From NCBI GenBank assembly GCA_020912385.1, contig CP087208.1, forward strand, positions 682,001 to 746,000: a stretch of 64,000 bases of DNA, given 5' to 3'. Positions 11,752 through 22,749 of the stretch are shown in pieces (the stretch's first letter is position 1; every line of letters begins with the position of its first letter). This stretch comes from Neofusicoccum parvum. Lineage: Eukaryota; Ascomycota; Dothideomycetes; Botryosphaeriales; Botryosphaeriaceae. Under the pieces are notes generated by a model. That model made no database searches, was not told where the DNA came from, and saw only the letters and a program-made list of their open reading frames with translations. A program made the translations under genes and the position numbers.

Positions 11752-14700
11752 GGATGAAAGGACATGAGACGACCTCGCCACATCCACTTTGAAGCTGAAA
11801 GTAGGGACTGGATGGTCTGGTTCACTCGGCTTACCGTATTTGGCCAGAAAAATTGTGAGACATACGTCTGCTTCAAATCCGCCCTCCGCCTTCTCCCCAT
11901 CAAAGAAAGTGCCACCGGAATTGACGGCAGCGAGTCAGAGTTCAGCCAGCCACAGCTTCACTATCAACTCATACTGAGTAGGTCCGGACATCGGATGTGA
12001 TTCGAAGCGCATGCAGCTGACCACCCTTCGCTGGGCAGCAGAAATAATGCTCTACGCGTAAGTGCCAATCTCTTTGGCCGTCCAATCACACACGCCTGCA
12101 CACCCAGCGGAAATTTCGAGCGCCTAGCCAATAGAAGATTTTGTACTCCGTGGGGGCCGGGGGCCAAGTTCTCCGCCCCACCCGCCTCACGCTGCGGTTC
12201 AGCCCCCAAAGTCCCAGAGACCACGAGGCTGGAACGCTCTCGCGTGGTTTGCGTGAGAAGCGAGTAAGAGCAAGGCTTATCCCGCCGCCTCACGGGCGAG
12301 CGGCTGACGGATATGCAGAGGAACGCTAGGCGCAATTGCTGAAGATCGTGACCGTATATCACGCCGCTCCCTTCCTGTGCCACCTTGGGGGCCGGACTCC
12401 CAAGCCCGGGAGATCATGTTCCGCTGTGCCGTGACTGGTCGCCGTTTTGACGATGGCACGAATCAGTGTCTGCCGACGACGATCGTAGTGTTGTACATCG
12501 CGGAAGGATTCGTTGGCCCTCGTGCTTTGCCGTAGTCACCGACTTTCCGGATCGACGAGGCGGTCACTGCGCCGCAATCCTTCAAGGCGATTGCTTATAC
12601 CGGCGGGAAGCCGCAGGATGGCAATCACCTGCAGCGTGCATGTATTCTTTGCCTATGCATGCTTACCTCCAAATACGTACTTCTCATTGACGAATGAGAA
12701 CCCTCGATGCGACTGGATTCCGGCAGTACCCAAGGCGAGTGTCAGTCACTTGTCAGACATTTTTTAAGGAATGCTGCGTGGTGTGATTACTGTCAGCCAC
12801 AACGAGCCCTCAGGATGCCGGAGGTTCCTCAGTCGAGTCGGCCACCAGTGGGAGTGCATCAAGCCTTCTCCAGTGACGTAGGTCGAGCTTCTATTGCACA
12901 GCAAGCAAGCCAGTGAAGCGGGTGCCATCGAGCACACATACAGTTTGCTAGTGGTCGTTCTCAAATCCGGCGCTAGTGTCGTTCTTCCCCGCATGGGGAC
13001 AGTGGAGGTTGGAAGAGAAGTGGTCAAAGCTGCAAGACAAAGCAGCAAGGCTAGTGGTACACGGACCGCGTCGCCATTGTGCCCAATCCGGAATATCAAG
13101 ATTAGCGATTACACGTGTATAAGGCGCTGTCCGAAACCCCAAGGAAACAGGCGTCGTAATGCTGCAGATCGAAGCGCCTGGCATGACATAGCCCTTAACG
13201 CCAGCGTAGCCGAGGTGCATTAAGCTCGGCACCATCTGGTCGGTAGAGTACGCTGCATGGCTGTGTACCCACGAGATCAGGCCAAAGCGGTGGTTGTGGT
13301 CGGAACGGCTGCGCTGAACGGAGGCACGGTCAAGAGCTCGGATCATGGTGCTCTACGCTCAGAACACGGCCCATGGTTATGGAAGACGGCGAAAACGGAA
13401 GTCTTGCCTCGACGCGGACGTGGCTCTGCCCGCGCCGAGACTGGCCCGTATTCAGGCAGCCAAAGAATCAGTGAGCCGGCGGAGTTGGCGGAGGGCTGTC
13501 GTCCGGAAGAATTACCGGATAGGGAAAGTGGCCAAGGCGTAGGGGAATGGTTCGTTCCTGTTCCTCGATGAGTCAACCACTGCAAGCCATTGCCGATGTC
13601 TGGCAGATGGTGAGATGCCGGCGAGCAGAAGACGAGCTGGAACACGGCGCGAGACAGAGCTGGTTGGAGCTGGCGCGCTGGTCCACGGCATCAGGCTGGC
13701 GGCAAGGCGCGGGCTGAAGGGGCGACGAGAAGGCATCGAGGAGCACAAGGCAGTGACTCGTGCCGCTGGCGGGGCCGCGCCGCAATCCCTCGACGATCCA
13801 AAGGGTCCAGACAGCGGGGCTTTGAGGCGGTACCCGCTTCGAATGACGTCCTGCCGCCGTTTCCAGTCATCCGAACGAGGCGCGGCAGCTGGTCTGGGCC
13901 GGCGTTGCGCCATCTCTCCGCATGTGCCCACGCCTGCGGTACGAGCAGGTGGAGCGACGCTGGGCGGGCGGAAGTGAGGTCGTCGTCCCCGCCGCCCCCA
14001 ACGCCGCGGCAGGGGCTGCGCGGCCAGGCCAGAGGACGCTATTGGCTGCGCGCCACGGCGACTGTCGCCATCGAGAGATCGAGAGGCCGCCGCGCCAGGT
14101 GCGGAGTCGCGGCGGTGGTGGCAGCGGACGGGCAGTCGATAAGGACGCGGTTGGTGGCGGTGTCGCGCGGGAGCCTGGCTGCGGGCGGAGGCCGCCGCGG
14201 CCTTGTCCCGGCCAAGCGACGAGCTGGCGGGCGCCGAGGGTTCAGCTGCGCGGACGGTTCGCGACATGGCTCCCTCATTTTCCTCTTTGCGGCGCGCGTC
14301 TCCACCCGCTCGCGCAGGCCGAAGACGATGTCCTGCAGCAGAGTTGCGGCCATGCCGCGTTGGGCGCGCGCCGGGCCCGTCACAGCGCAGCAGTGCTTTG
14401 GCGCACGCGGGACCTGCAGCCATCGCTCCTTGCGCACCACCCACCACCCACCCCCCCAGAGCTCTCTCCACCCCACCCGCGCCAAAGCCATCGCGCTGAC
14501 TGCGGCGGGAACTTCCCTTGCCGCTGCAGCCCCAGCACCGGCCGCCCAGCGTCAGCCCGCCGGCACATGGCGCCGGAGAGGGCGGCCATGAGCTCATCCT
14601 GCCCTCCCTCCGCCCGCTGCGGTTGGCGGGTCTCACGTCAGGCAGCGTCCAAAATTGGCCCCGAACGGCTGAGGCCTCTGGCACAAATTAGCGGCTCTTC

Positions 14701-14950
14701 CGACTGCGCCGCGTCCGGCGACGCCTCAGGTGTCCATCCAATGGGAGCGCCATGGCCGCCCGCTCGCGACTCACGATGTGCATGTGCCATGTGCGAGCTG
14801 CTGCGGCGAGTCCCACGCCCCGCGAGCGTCCTCTTTCCCTTTCTGGGCCCACGCCTTTGATGCCTTCTGGCCCCTTGGCTGCCGGCTTCCGTTATATAGA
14901 CAGCCGTCTGCCGTGCGTCACTGTGGTCCCGGATAGTGCAAACCACAACC
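11752..14950. other. Gene-free stretch, 3.2 kb
   Basis: This long interval has no gene I can support. The first half is of average composition. The part from about 13500 to 14880 is very GC-rich, which creates long overlapping open frames on both strands (up to 390 codons) made of Arg, Ala, Pro and Gly with no family motif; I regard these as spurious. The last 60 bases hold the TATA box and leader of the BBE-like oxidase gene. Confidence 0.5.
14893..14898 (+). promoter_or_regulatory. TATA box of the BBE-like oxidase gene
   Basis: TATATA stands 53 bases upstream of the ATG at 14951, in an otherwise GC-rich region, in the right place for a core promoter. A transcription start about 30 bases downstream would leave a short leader ending in CACAACC before the ATG. 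Confidence 0.6.
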
Positions 14951-16843
14951 ATGTCTCCCCTCTCAAAACTCCCGATAAGCGGCCTGCTGCTGCTGGCGGC
15001 TGCCACTACCGCCGCCCCCTTCGACTGCCTGCCCGGAGACCCGTGCTGGCCGTCGTCGAGGCAATGGGCGTCGTTCAACTCAACTCTCAACGGACGACTG
15101 CAACTGACCAAGCCGTTGGCCAGTCCCTGCTACGATGGCTCCGGCAACCACGACCCCGCTCTGTGCACCAACATCGCGAAAGTGTATTCGGACGACGTGA
15201 CAAGAGCCTCAGTCTATGGCGCCACCCAGAACCTCCAATGGCAAGAGTGCGGCACTGAAAAGTGCCTGCTTAAATCTCCCGATGACGGACAGTGCTCCCT
15301 GGGTGCCTTGTCTGCGTACTACGTCAACGCCACAAACGCCTACGACGTTATACAGACTGTCAAGTTCGTCGGTAACACCGGTATCCGCATGTCAATCAAG
15401 AACTCTGGCCATGACTACCTCGGACGAAGTGTTGCCCCCAACTCTCTGGCTTTGTGGACCCGGAACATCCAGAACTATGAATTTCACGAGAGTTTTACTC
15501 CTGAGGGCTGCTCGACATCCTACGAGAACATCGGTGTCATCGGCGCTGGCGTGAGTGCTGGTGAGGCTCGGGACTACTTCAAGACCAAGGGCATGGACAT
15601 TACACTGGGCGCGATCGAGAGCGTCGGGCCTGCTGGTGGCTTCGGTCAAGCCGGTGGCCACGGTCCTTTGGGCCCCACCCACGGATTGATGATCGACCAG
15701 GCCGTTGAGTTCGACGTTGTCACTGCAGACGGCGTTCTTCGCACCATCAACGCTTGCCAGGAGCCTGATCTCTTCTGGGCCATGCGCGGCGGAGGCGGCG
15801 GTACATTCGCTGTCATGGTCAACTACAAGTTTAAGGTCCACCCTTCAGTACCCTTCAATACCTACAGCTTCCTGGCCAACCTCACCGACCTTCCCGAGGA
15901 CCTGACGCAAAGCTGGGTCTACCGCGCTATCCTGACCGCCTTCGTGGAGAACCAGGAGGCCTGGTCGGCTGCCAACATGTCCGGCTACAACTTCTTCTCC
16001 CACGACAAGATCGAAACCCACCTTGTGCTACCCTCAAACCAGCCCCTCGCCCACATGATCGACCTGACGTCCGCCTGGGCCGATTTCCTGACCTCCCTCC
16101 CGGGCCTTAGCATCACCAAGCACGCCTACGAGCACTTCAAGACCTACAAAGACTGGGCCAGCGACTCCGACTACCGCGGCATCATCAACCGCAACTCGCC
16201 CGGTGGCATCGCCGTCGTCGAGTCGGGCCGCCTCATCCCGCGCTCGCTGTTCTCGTCCAAGAAGAACCAAACGCAGCTCGTGGACGGGATGCTGCGCGGG
16301 CTGGCGGCCGGGTCGGCCATCAACCCGCACTTCATGATGCAGGTGTACGCAACAACGCCAGCCAACACGCCGGACGCGGCGGGCGCGACGTCGGCGCACC
16401 CGGCGTGGCGGACGGCGCTGTGGACGCTGGACTACGTGTCGGGCTACCTGGAGGGCACGCCGGCGGCGAACGTGAGCGCGCTGTGGCAGGGCAGCCGCGA
16501 CGCCGTCGCCTTCCTCAAGAAGCTGACGCCCGGCGGCGGCTGCTACCTCAACGAGGCCGACTACGGCGAGGAGGACTGGCAGGCCACCTTCTTCGGCGAC
16601 AACTACGCCCGCCTGCTCCGCATCAAGAACGCGTGGGACCCGAAGGGCCTGTTCAACTGCTGGAAGTGCGTCGGCTGGACCGGCGAGACCGACCGCATGT
16701 ACTCCTGCTACGGCGACAAGCCGAACCCGTCCGCGAAGCTGCCGGCCGTCGGCGAGGCCGCCGGCGATGGCTTGAAGCACCAGCACCCCGAGGGCCTCAC
16801 GTGGGCGGAAGAGCTTGGGTTCGTGTTTTCGGAGGAGTTGTGA
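14951..16843 (+). CDS. Secreted BBE-like FAD oxidase (isoamyl alcohol oxidase-like), 630 aa
   Basis: One exon. A signal peptide is evident (SGLLLLAAATTAAP). The FAD_binding_4 domain follows, with KNSGHDYLGRS, whose His154 is the residue that binds FAD covalently in this family. The second attachment site is not seen: where bicovalent members have Cys, this protein reads AGGHGPLGPTHGL. RGGGGGTFAVM is the usual PP-loop motif. The C-terminal BBE region shows NEADYGEEDWQATFFGDNYARL and KNAWDPKGLFNCWKCVGW, the standard end of these oxidases. Several NxS/T sites fit secretion. Substrates in the family range from alcohols to oligosaccharides and alkaloid precursors, so the substrate is unknown; similarity is greatest to fungal MreA-type isoamyl alcohol oxidases as I remember them. 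Confidence 0.9.
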   Translation: MSPLSKLPISGLLLLAAATTAAPFDCLPGDPCWPSSRQWASFNSTLNGRLQLTKPLASPCYDGSGNHDPALCTNIAKVYSDDVTRASVYGATQNLQWQECGTEKCLLKSPDDGQCSLGALSAYYVNATNAYDVIQTVKFVGNTGIRMSIKNSGHDYLGRSVAPNSLALWTRNIQNYEFHESFTPEGCSTSYENIGVIGAGVSAGEARDYFKTKGMDITLGAIESVGPAGGFGQAGGHGPLGPTHGLMIDQAVEFDVVTADGVLRTINACQEPDLFWAMRGGGGGTFAVMVNYKFKVHPSVPFNTYSFLANLTDLPEDLTQSWVYRAILTAFVENQEAWSAANMSGYNFFSHDKIETHLVLPSNQPLAHMIDLTSAWADFLTSLPGLSITKHAYEHFKTYKDWASDSDYRGIINRNSPGGIAVVESGRLIPRSLFSSKKNQTQLVDGMLRGLAAGSAINPHFMMQVYATTPANTPDAAGATSAHPAWRTALWTLDYVSGYLEGTPAANVSALWQGSRDAVAFLKKLTPGGGCYLNEADYGEEDWQATFFGDNYARLLRIKNAWDPKGLFNCWKCVGWTGETDRMYSCYGDKPNPSAKLPAVGEAAGDGLKHQHPEGLTWAEELGFVFSEEL

Positions 16844-19380
16844 ATTTAGTCGCCCTCTCTTGATTGAGTTGATTTTTCTTTTGCGGGAACGGTGTTTTGT
16901 GCGTTTTGGATCAAGATGTGGAGGCTCACGCCTATTTTGTCACTGGCAGTACAGAACTGTTGGATATATTTTGCATACACTTGGAGCATGGTGTTGGGAT
17001 TTGGGTGGACATCTGCTTCTACGCTCGCTATCTCGCTGGCTGGACTCGGGCTGGGAGTTTTTTTTGCCTGTGGCTTCTCAGAGTGGCTGCTTTGCACGCA
17101 CACTTGTACTACCAATACAAAAAGTTTGGAGCTGTGCCCGCTTTCCACGTCTCTTTTCCGTTGTCCCCTGCCTTGTCTCTGCAAATCTCCCAATGCCCAC
17201 TGTCAGATCGGATCTCATGAACCCGGTGCTATGGTACCTACGTCGTGCTGTCGCATCTCTCGCCAAGAGCAGCAAGTGCAGGCATGCTACGTCAGTGGGT
17301 ACACCCCTCGCGTTCGGCTCGTCTGTTTGAAAAGGTGTCAGTCGCACGACATGAGCTTAAGTGCGCAGCGATCCAGCGACCGGCGGCCGACGGGAAGACA
17401 ACAAAGCATCTGACGGGGCTTGACCATAGGGAGGGCGTTCAATTGTCCGTCCAGATGACTTTGGTATACGATCTTACGACCATCGTATCTCGACGAACAC
17501 TTACTGTCAACTGTTCACGCCGGCGTGCTGAGTAGTCGAGCTTGCCCCGAGCATCTCACGCTAGCCACCAGTTGCATCATCCGCCTGTACGCACGCATGC
17601 ATGCACGCATCCGCAGCGCTACAGCGCTCCGCATATGCGAGCGGCGGAGCCTCCGTGTCGCACTCGCCATACGCACAGACAGCGATGAGATAGATGCACA
17701 GTACAGACCGCAAACGCCGAACTCCCGCGGAGTTGCTCGCAGAGAATGCAGCACCGCAAGCGCAAGAAACGGCGACGGCGACGGCGACGGCGACGGCCAC
17801 GCCAACGGCCACGCCAACGCCCTGCGCAACATTCAGCCTCGCGAGCGCCGAGAGGCATCGCATCGGCAGACGAGCGGCACGGCGCCATGCATAGCGGCTC
17901 CTTCGTTCTCCGCCGCCGCGCCCATTGGCTGCAGCACCACAGCGCGCGCGCCGACTATTTCGGGGGCTGATCTGCACTGCGCCGTTCAGCCCAGTGGCCG
18001 GTGGTGGCAGAGCGGCTATTTTTGGCACATGCGCGCACCCGTTGCCGTCTCTGATGCTGCTCTCCCCCCGCACTTCATCGCAACGTCGTCCAACAGCGCC
18101 AAGCGGGCTGCTCTTCTTTCTCCCCTCTTCCGATCGGCGGCTGGCTTGCTGTTCTCGTGGGGGCCCTGCCTGCGCCGCACCGCGCTGCGGACGAGGTCGA
18201 CGGGCTATTTTCGACGCGCGGGCGAGAGAGGAAGAGAGAGTGAATGCCTCAGGCCCTCCGCGGCGGCTGGTGCACGCGGGGCATAGACGACGGGGAGTGC
18301 AGCTGTCACGGCTCGCGGCGACGTGCGTCAGAAAGCGGGCAGGCCTGGCTGGCCGATGTGTGCTAAGTCTATGCGCATCGCAGCACAGCGCGTCAAGACA
18401 GGCCAGACAGGCGCGCTGCTGACAAACGATGACAGGCAGGTCGCGCTCTTGGCGACGGCGGCGGACGCGCGTGCGCCCAGCACTCGAGACGTCGAAATAA
18501 GATAAGAGGCGATTAGAGGCATGGCTGCCATAGGCGTGCGCGGTGTGCCAGGCCGGCCGGGTGCCGACGTTTCAGCAGGGGCGGGCTTCTCAACCTGTTA
18601 CGGCGAGGCAACTGTATCGCGGCGATCGTCCCGGCCGCGGTTCTGCCTCGTCGGTTTCGAAGACGACGGCAACGTGCTTCAGCATTTGGCTGGGCTTGCA
18701 TCATGGCCCGGGCCGGCGGGTGGCCTGGGCAGCGCGCCGCGACGAGAAAAAAGAGCTGGTCCGCCGGCGGAGAGCTGCACAGCCAGGCCTTGCCATGCGC
18801 GCGCAGAGTGGGGAGCGCTTCTCTCTCGTGGCGGTGTTCGACCACGACGACGTCGCCGTCTGCTGCCAGCCAACACAGCCCTGCGCGCGTTAGAGCCATA
18901 ACCGTGCCGGCCCGCCACTGTTGGTGGTTCCCTCTGCCCTGCTCTTTCAACCTCCCTTGCCCGTTATTTTTAATTCTGGCCCACCCGCGACCACTGTTTC
19001 CTGCTTCAGTCCAACACAACGCCCGCTGTCTGCCTTGCTTGCAGCCAGCGAGGCCAACACATCCTTCGCAAGGCCCGCCTTAAGACCCTCGCCATTTCGT
19101 CACAAATTCTCCGCTCGTCGCCTTCGCTCTTGTGGGGCGGCACTGTGGAGCTTGTTCCCGCTTCCTCACCGTCTCCGTCTTTTCTCATCTTTAATCTTTG
19201 TGCGCGCGCACTGTGCACGGCGACACCCGTCCCCCGGTCTCAGACATCGCTCGGGAAAAAGAAAGAGACGGACAAGAGCGAGAACACTCCATCGTTGTCA
19301 TCCACACTCCTCCTGCTCGACATCCCAAACTAGCCGCATCGTCATCGTCCAATATCCCTTCCTAGTCTCCACAGCAAGAC
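16844..19380. other. Gene-free stretch, 2.5 kb, with hexamer repeats
   Basis: No coding region is supportable between the BBE-like gene and the GPI-type gene. Open frames are overlapping and Arg/Ala/Ser-rich. A simple repeat lies at about 17770-17821. The last 200 bases have CT- and CA-rich segments consistent with a promoter and leader. Confidence 0.5.
17770..17821 (+). repeat. GGCGAC hexamer and 12-mer minisatellite
   Basis: About four copies of GGCGAC run directly into two copies of a related 12-base unit GGCCACGCCAAC. The tract is in intergenic DNA and has a multiple-of-six period. It could be a length-polymorphic marker. Confidence 0.65.
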
Positions 19381-20246
19381 ATGGTTACGTCGATCTCCCG
19401 CCTCGGGCAAGCATGCCTCATCGCCTACATATTACTGACGGCTTTTGCTGTGGCTTTGCATGAGTATGTTTTTACTCTTCTGCTTTTCTCTTCTATCCTT
19501 CCGTTTTCTCGACGAGTCAAGATCCGTCACGTCCATCCTGCATCCGCATCGCGCGTTATTTCCTAACTTTTCTCCTCCAACCCCAGCACAACCCTCATCG
19601 TCTCCACTCTCATAACCCCCTTCATCGGCATCGAATCATCGTCAGTCCTTGTCTCCCTTGCACGCTGCCCATCTCAGCCCATCTCGATCCCATCCTCTCC
19701 TAAGACTTTTTTTCAAAAAAAAAAAAAAAAGAACAAAAAGGACAACAAACATCCCCACTACTCACCCCTCCCCAAACCCCTCCACCTCCAACTCAACTAA
19801 CGCCCCCACCCCACAGCGCCGCCGCCGCCACCACGTCTTCCTCCCCTCCCCCCACCGACCTCGCCCCCGCCCCCGCAACCACCCTCCCGACGCCCTCCAT
19901 CCCCACGACCATCAACCCGCTCACGACCGGCCTGCCCGCCTCTTCCTCGTCCACCGCCGCGCCCTTCGACCCGGCCGCGCCCTCCCTCTCCGCCTCCACG
20001 ACCCTGACCTCGCTCTCGTCCACTCTCGCTTCCTCCGTCGCCGTCTCAGCCGCCGCCAGCGACGCCAACGGCGGCAGCGAAGGCGGCGCCAGGACGACCG
20101 GCACGGCCGCCGCCGCGACGAGCGCGAGCGCGAGCACGACGGGGGCCGACGCGGATGCCGGGAGCAGCAGGGCGGCGGGGCGGGGCGTGAGCGCCGTGGC
20201 GCTGGTGGCGGCGATTGCGGGGCTGGTGGTTTGGATGCCGCTGTGA
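19381..20246 (+). CDS. Small GPI-anchor-type Ser/Thr/Ala-rich surface protein, 188 aa
   Basis: Exons 19381-19463, 19587-19640 and 19817-20246. Exon 1 gives an N-terminal hydrophobic signal (QACLIAYILLTAFAVAL). The 54-nt exon 2 reads TTLIVSTLITPFIGIESS and exon 3 is an Ala/Ser/Thr/Pro-rich stalk. The end is the classic GPI pattern: small residues (DADAGSSRAAGRG), then a hydrophobic tail (VSAVALVAAIAGLVVWMPL) up to the stop. Branch sites CTAAC precede both acceptors. The second donor is GTCAGT, which is not standard, so that junction is less certain, but it is the one that keeps the frame. The second intron contains T7-C-A16. The protein was probably secreted and anchored at the plasma membrane or wall; family unknown. 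Confidence 0.68.
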
Positions 20247-21039
20247 TCGGCGCGGTTGAGGTGGGAGGGGGAGATTTTTTTTTTTTTGCTGCGCTTGGGG
20301 AGGGTGGGTGTTGAGGGAAGGGAGGGAAGGGAAGGGGGGCCCGGTTGGGTTGGGCGGTTATGTCGCTTCTTCGATGCGTTACGATTTGTCACGTCACGAC
20401 TTGCCTCGCCTTTTTGCGCGCGCGCGCGAAGGAGCGAGTTAAGGGTGGGTTGCGGGCATTACATATAGGCGTTTGGATTCCTCTTTTTTTTTCTTGTCTT
20501 TTTTCTTCTGGTGTTAGACGGGCTTGATACCACCAATTTCATGATGTCACACGTCGTCTTTGGGATAGATGGGACAGCAATTGCGTATGAAGGCAGTACG
20601 AGGAGAGCGTTGGATCAGATCTGATACCCGAAGAATTGAAGGTACGGTTTGGCGCACTTTTCTTTGCTTATACGCTTCTGTGTCCGGATAAACGCTTCAG
20701 CTTTCTACGTGGGTTGAGACACCCGCCCTTGGCAGAATCTCGAAGTATGACACTCATTCGAATAGTAAAAGCTTTACTTGTATTCATGAGAATCTGACTA
20801 AACTTCGTTGCCAACTGACCGTAGAAGCATCTACTTGATCTTTACCTGGGTATACCCTGAATGAAATGTCCAACGAACGCCAACTGATTTAACCAAGGCG
20901 TGTCGCCTGAAGTGATTCGAAATAAGGGAGAGTGTGGACCAGAAAATCCAAAGAAAGTTCTGCGTCAATTTTCATGATCCGCCACCCAATGCTCGTCCTT
21001 TACGGTTATTAAAAATCGTCCGTGCTGAGTTTAGTCCCG
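20247..21039. other. Intergenic region between convergent genes
   Basis: This interval of 0.8 kb lies between the 3' ends of two convergent genes. It holds a T tract near 20276-20288, a GCGCGCGCGC run near 20417-20427 and AT-richer sequence after 20560. I see nothing coding. Confidence 0.5.
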
Positions 21040-22749
21040 TCAACGCTTCGAATGCTCAATCGGAAGTGAGAAGCCGTCGTCGTTCGGCTCGTCTCCCGGA
21101 ATGACTACCCATCCTCCCATGAGGCGCGGATCCGGGAAGGTGCCCTGCGCCTCACCCGGGTGAGGCGGGACGTACTTGAACGGATTGACAAGGCAGATCT
21201 CGAGCTCCTCTTTGGTCAAGATATTCTCAGCGACCCTGCGAGAATTCATCTTCTGCCTCTTACGGGCCCTCCTCTCAATCTCAGCATCTTCAGCTCGGAC
21301 CGAGTCCTTGCGCTTCTTCGAGGGCGTATCGGAGCTCGGGCTCGGGCTCCTGCTGCTATCCTCATACTCTCCGATCTTAGCAAAAACGAGTGCCTCGCGC
21401 TTCTGCTCCTCCCACTTGCGCATTTCGTTGGAGACAAAAGCTGGGCTGATCATCCGGTGCTCCCAGCTGATGCGGGTGTGCTTCCTGAACGCCGTGCGGA
21501 AGGTAACCCAAGCTTTCTGGAAGTCGACGCCATCGACGAGTTGGAGGGACTGGTAAGAGCCGTCAGCAGCGTACCAGTTCTGATGGGTGATGTAGTTGTG
21601 CGGGCTGAAGTCGCTCTCATAGATAGTGAGTGTGATGCGCTCATTCGTGTTGTGCATGACGTCGAGACGCGTGAGAGCGATCTCTTGGAAGTAGAAGCCG
21701 GAGTGATCGCGGTAGGTATGGTAGCATTCTGTTGTACCGGGCAATTTGTCAGCCAGAATGCGCTTTCGACGAAGGGTGGCGGCTTTGGCAGCCCGGGAAG
21801 CTCGAAGAGACGCGAGCTTTTCGACAGTTGTAGTGCACTTTGACATACCGGAATTGAGATCCCTCTTCGCAATTTCCTTGCCGATCGCGAAGTAAGCCTT
21901 GGCCTTCTCTTCGAGCTCCGAGTGAACTGCAAGATGCATCTCGCCAACATGCTTCTTGAATGCAGCCATCGTATTCTGTTTCTCCTCTGCTTTCTTCTCT
22001 GCCGCTTGCCGGCGTAGCTTCTGCACCTCGTTTCCTAGTATAATGGCGAAAGGCCTGTCGTCCTTGGGAATTCGGTCCAGTCGAAGGATGTTTTTGACCG
22101 GGGCGGGAGAAATGGCGGTCTTCTTCGGGGTTACAGGCGCAGCCATAAACGGAGAAGCAGGTGGGACTCTTGCTGGAGCAGAAGGAGAGACCCTGACTGG
22201 AGTAGTAGGCGCGACCCGGACCGGAGCGGCAGGCGCGACCTGCCTAACCGGTGCGGCAGGTGCGAGCCTCATAACCGGGAAGACGGGCGTAAGCCTATGC
22301 TGCGGTACCTTCTTGACCGGGAATGCAAGCTCTAATAGGTACAAGACCTCACTCTGGTGCTCGCCTGACCTCAGGCAGGCCATGAGCCAGTCGACTGACA
22401 CGATGTTGCAGTATGGGATGGAGGAAGCTGCAATGACTGTAGCGTGTAGTCATCAAATGAACTCGACAAGAGCTTGCGTAAAATGAGCCGGCTTACCTTC
22501 GGGGCTCTGGCGTTTCCAGTGCTCCGGGGTGGTGACCAGGTGGGTGAGGCCCATGCTGACGCGTGTGGCCCATCTACCACCGGAGATCTCGACGGCAGTC
22601 TTGAATACGGCTGGCGAGCTTTGCGGTCCAACAAAGATACCAGCGCCGGCAATAACCAGCCCTTTGAAGACCTGTGGGCGGGGCGCGATGGTGAGGCGAG
22701 GTTGGGGGTCAGGTGTGGGGACGGAAAATCTCGATGAGAGGAAAGCCAT
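21040..22749 (-). CDS. BRCT domain plus WGR-like domain protein, 549 aa
   Basis: Coding exons, in transcript order, are 22497-22749 and 21040-22436. An N-terminal BRCT domain runs from about residue 28 to 115: FKGLVIAGAGIFVGP, then THLVTTPEHWKRQSPE, and after the splice NIVSVDWLMACLRSG with the conserved BRCT Trp. The join is in phase and needed to complete the domain. Residues about 125-190 are a degenerate tandem of AP-x-APVRV-type decamers. A central part resembles the WGR fold used by PARP proteins (YFQEIALTRLD, NERITLTIYESDF, TFRTAFRKHTRISWEHR). A basic nuclear-localisation-like stretch (PSKKRKDS, RRARKRQK) follows. It is probably a nuclear DNA-damage or chromatin protein. No PARP catalytic domain is present. 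WGR is a pattern judgement and should be tested. Confidence 0.8.

Noticed and set aside
12948..13346. Open frame of 132 codons on the minus strand (FGLISWVHSHAAYSTDQ)
   Set aside because: The HSH segment at first recalled a JAMM-type HxH motif, but the required Ser and Asp spacing is missing and nothing else fits a family. Left unannotated.
13512..14684. Open frame of 390 codons on the minus strand
   Set aside because: It overlaps a 312-codon frame on the other strand in very GC-rich DNA. Both are Arg/Ala/Pro/Gly-rich with no motif, no start context and no splice-supported extension.
17770..17821. Repeat tract as coding sequence
   Set aside because: The hexamer tract is open in several frames on both strands and gives Arg/Thr/Ala repeats; it is better explained as a minisatellite.
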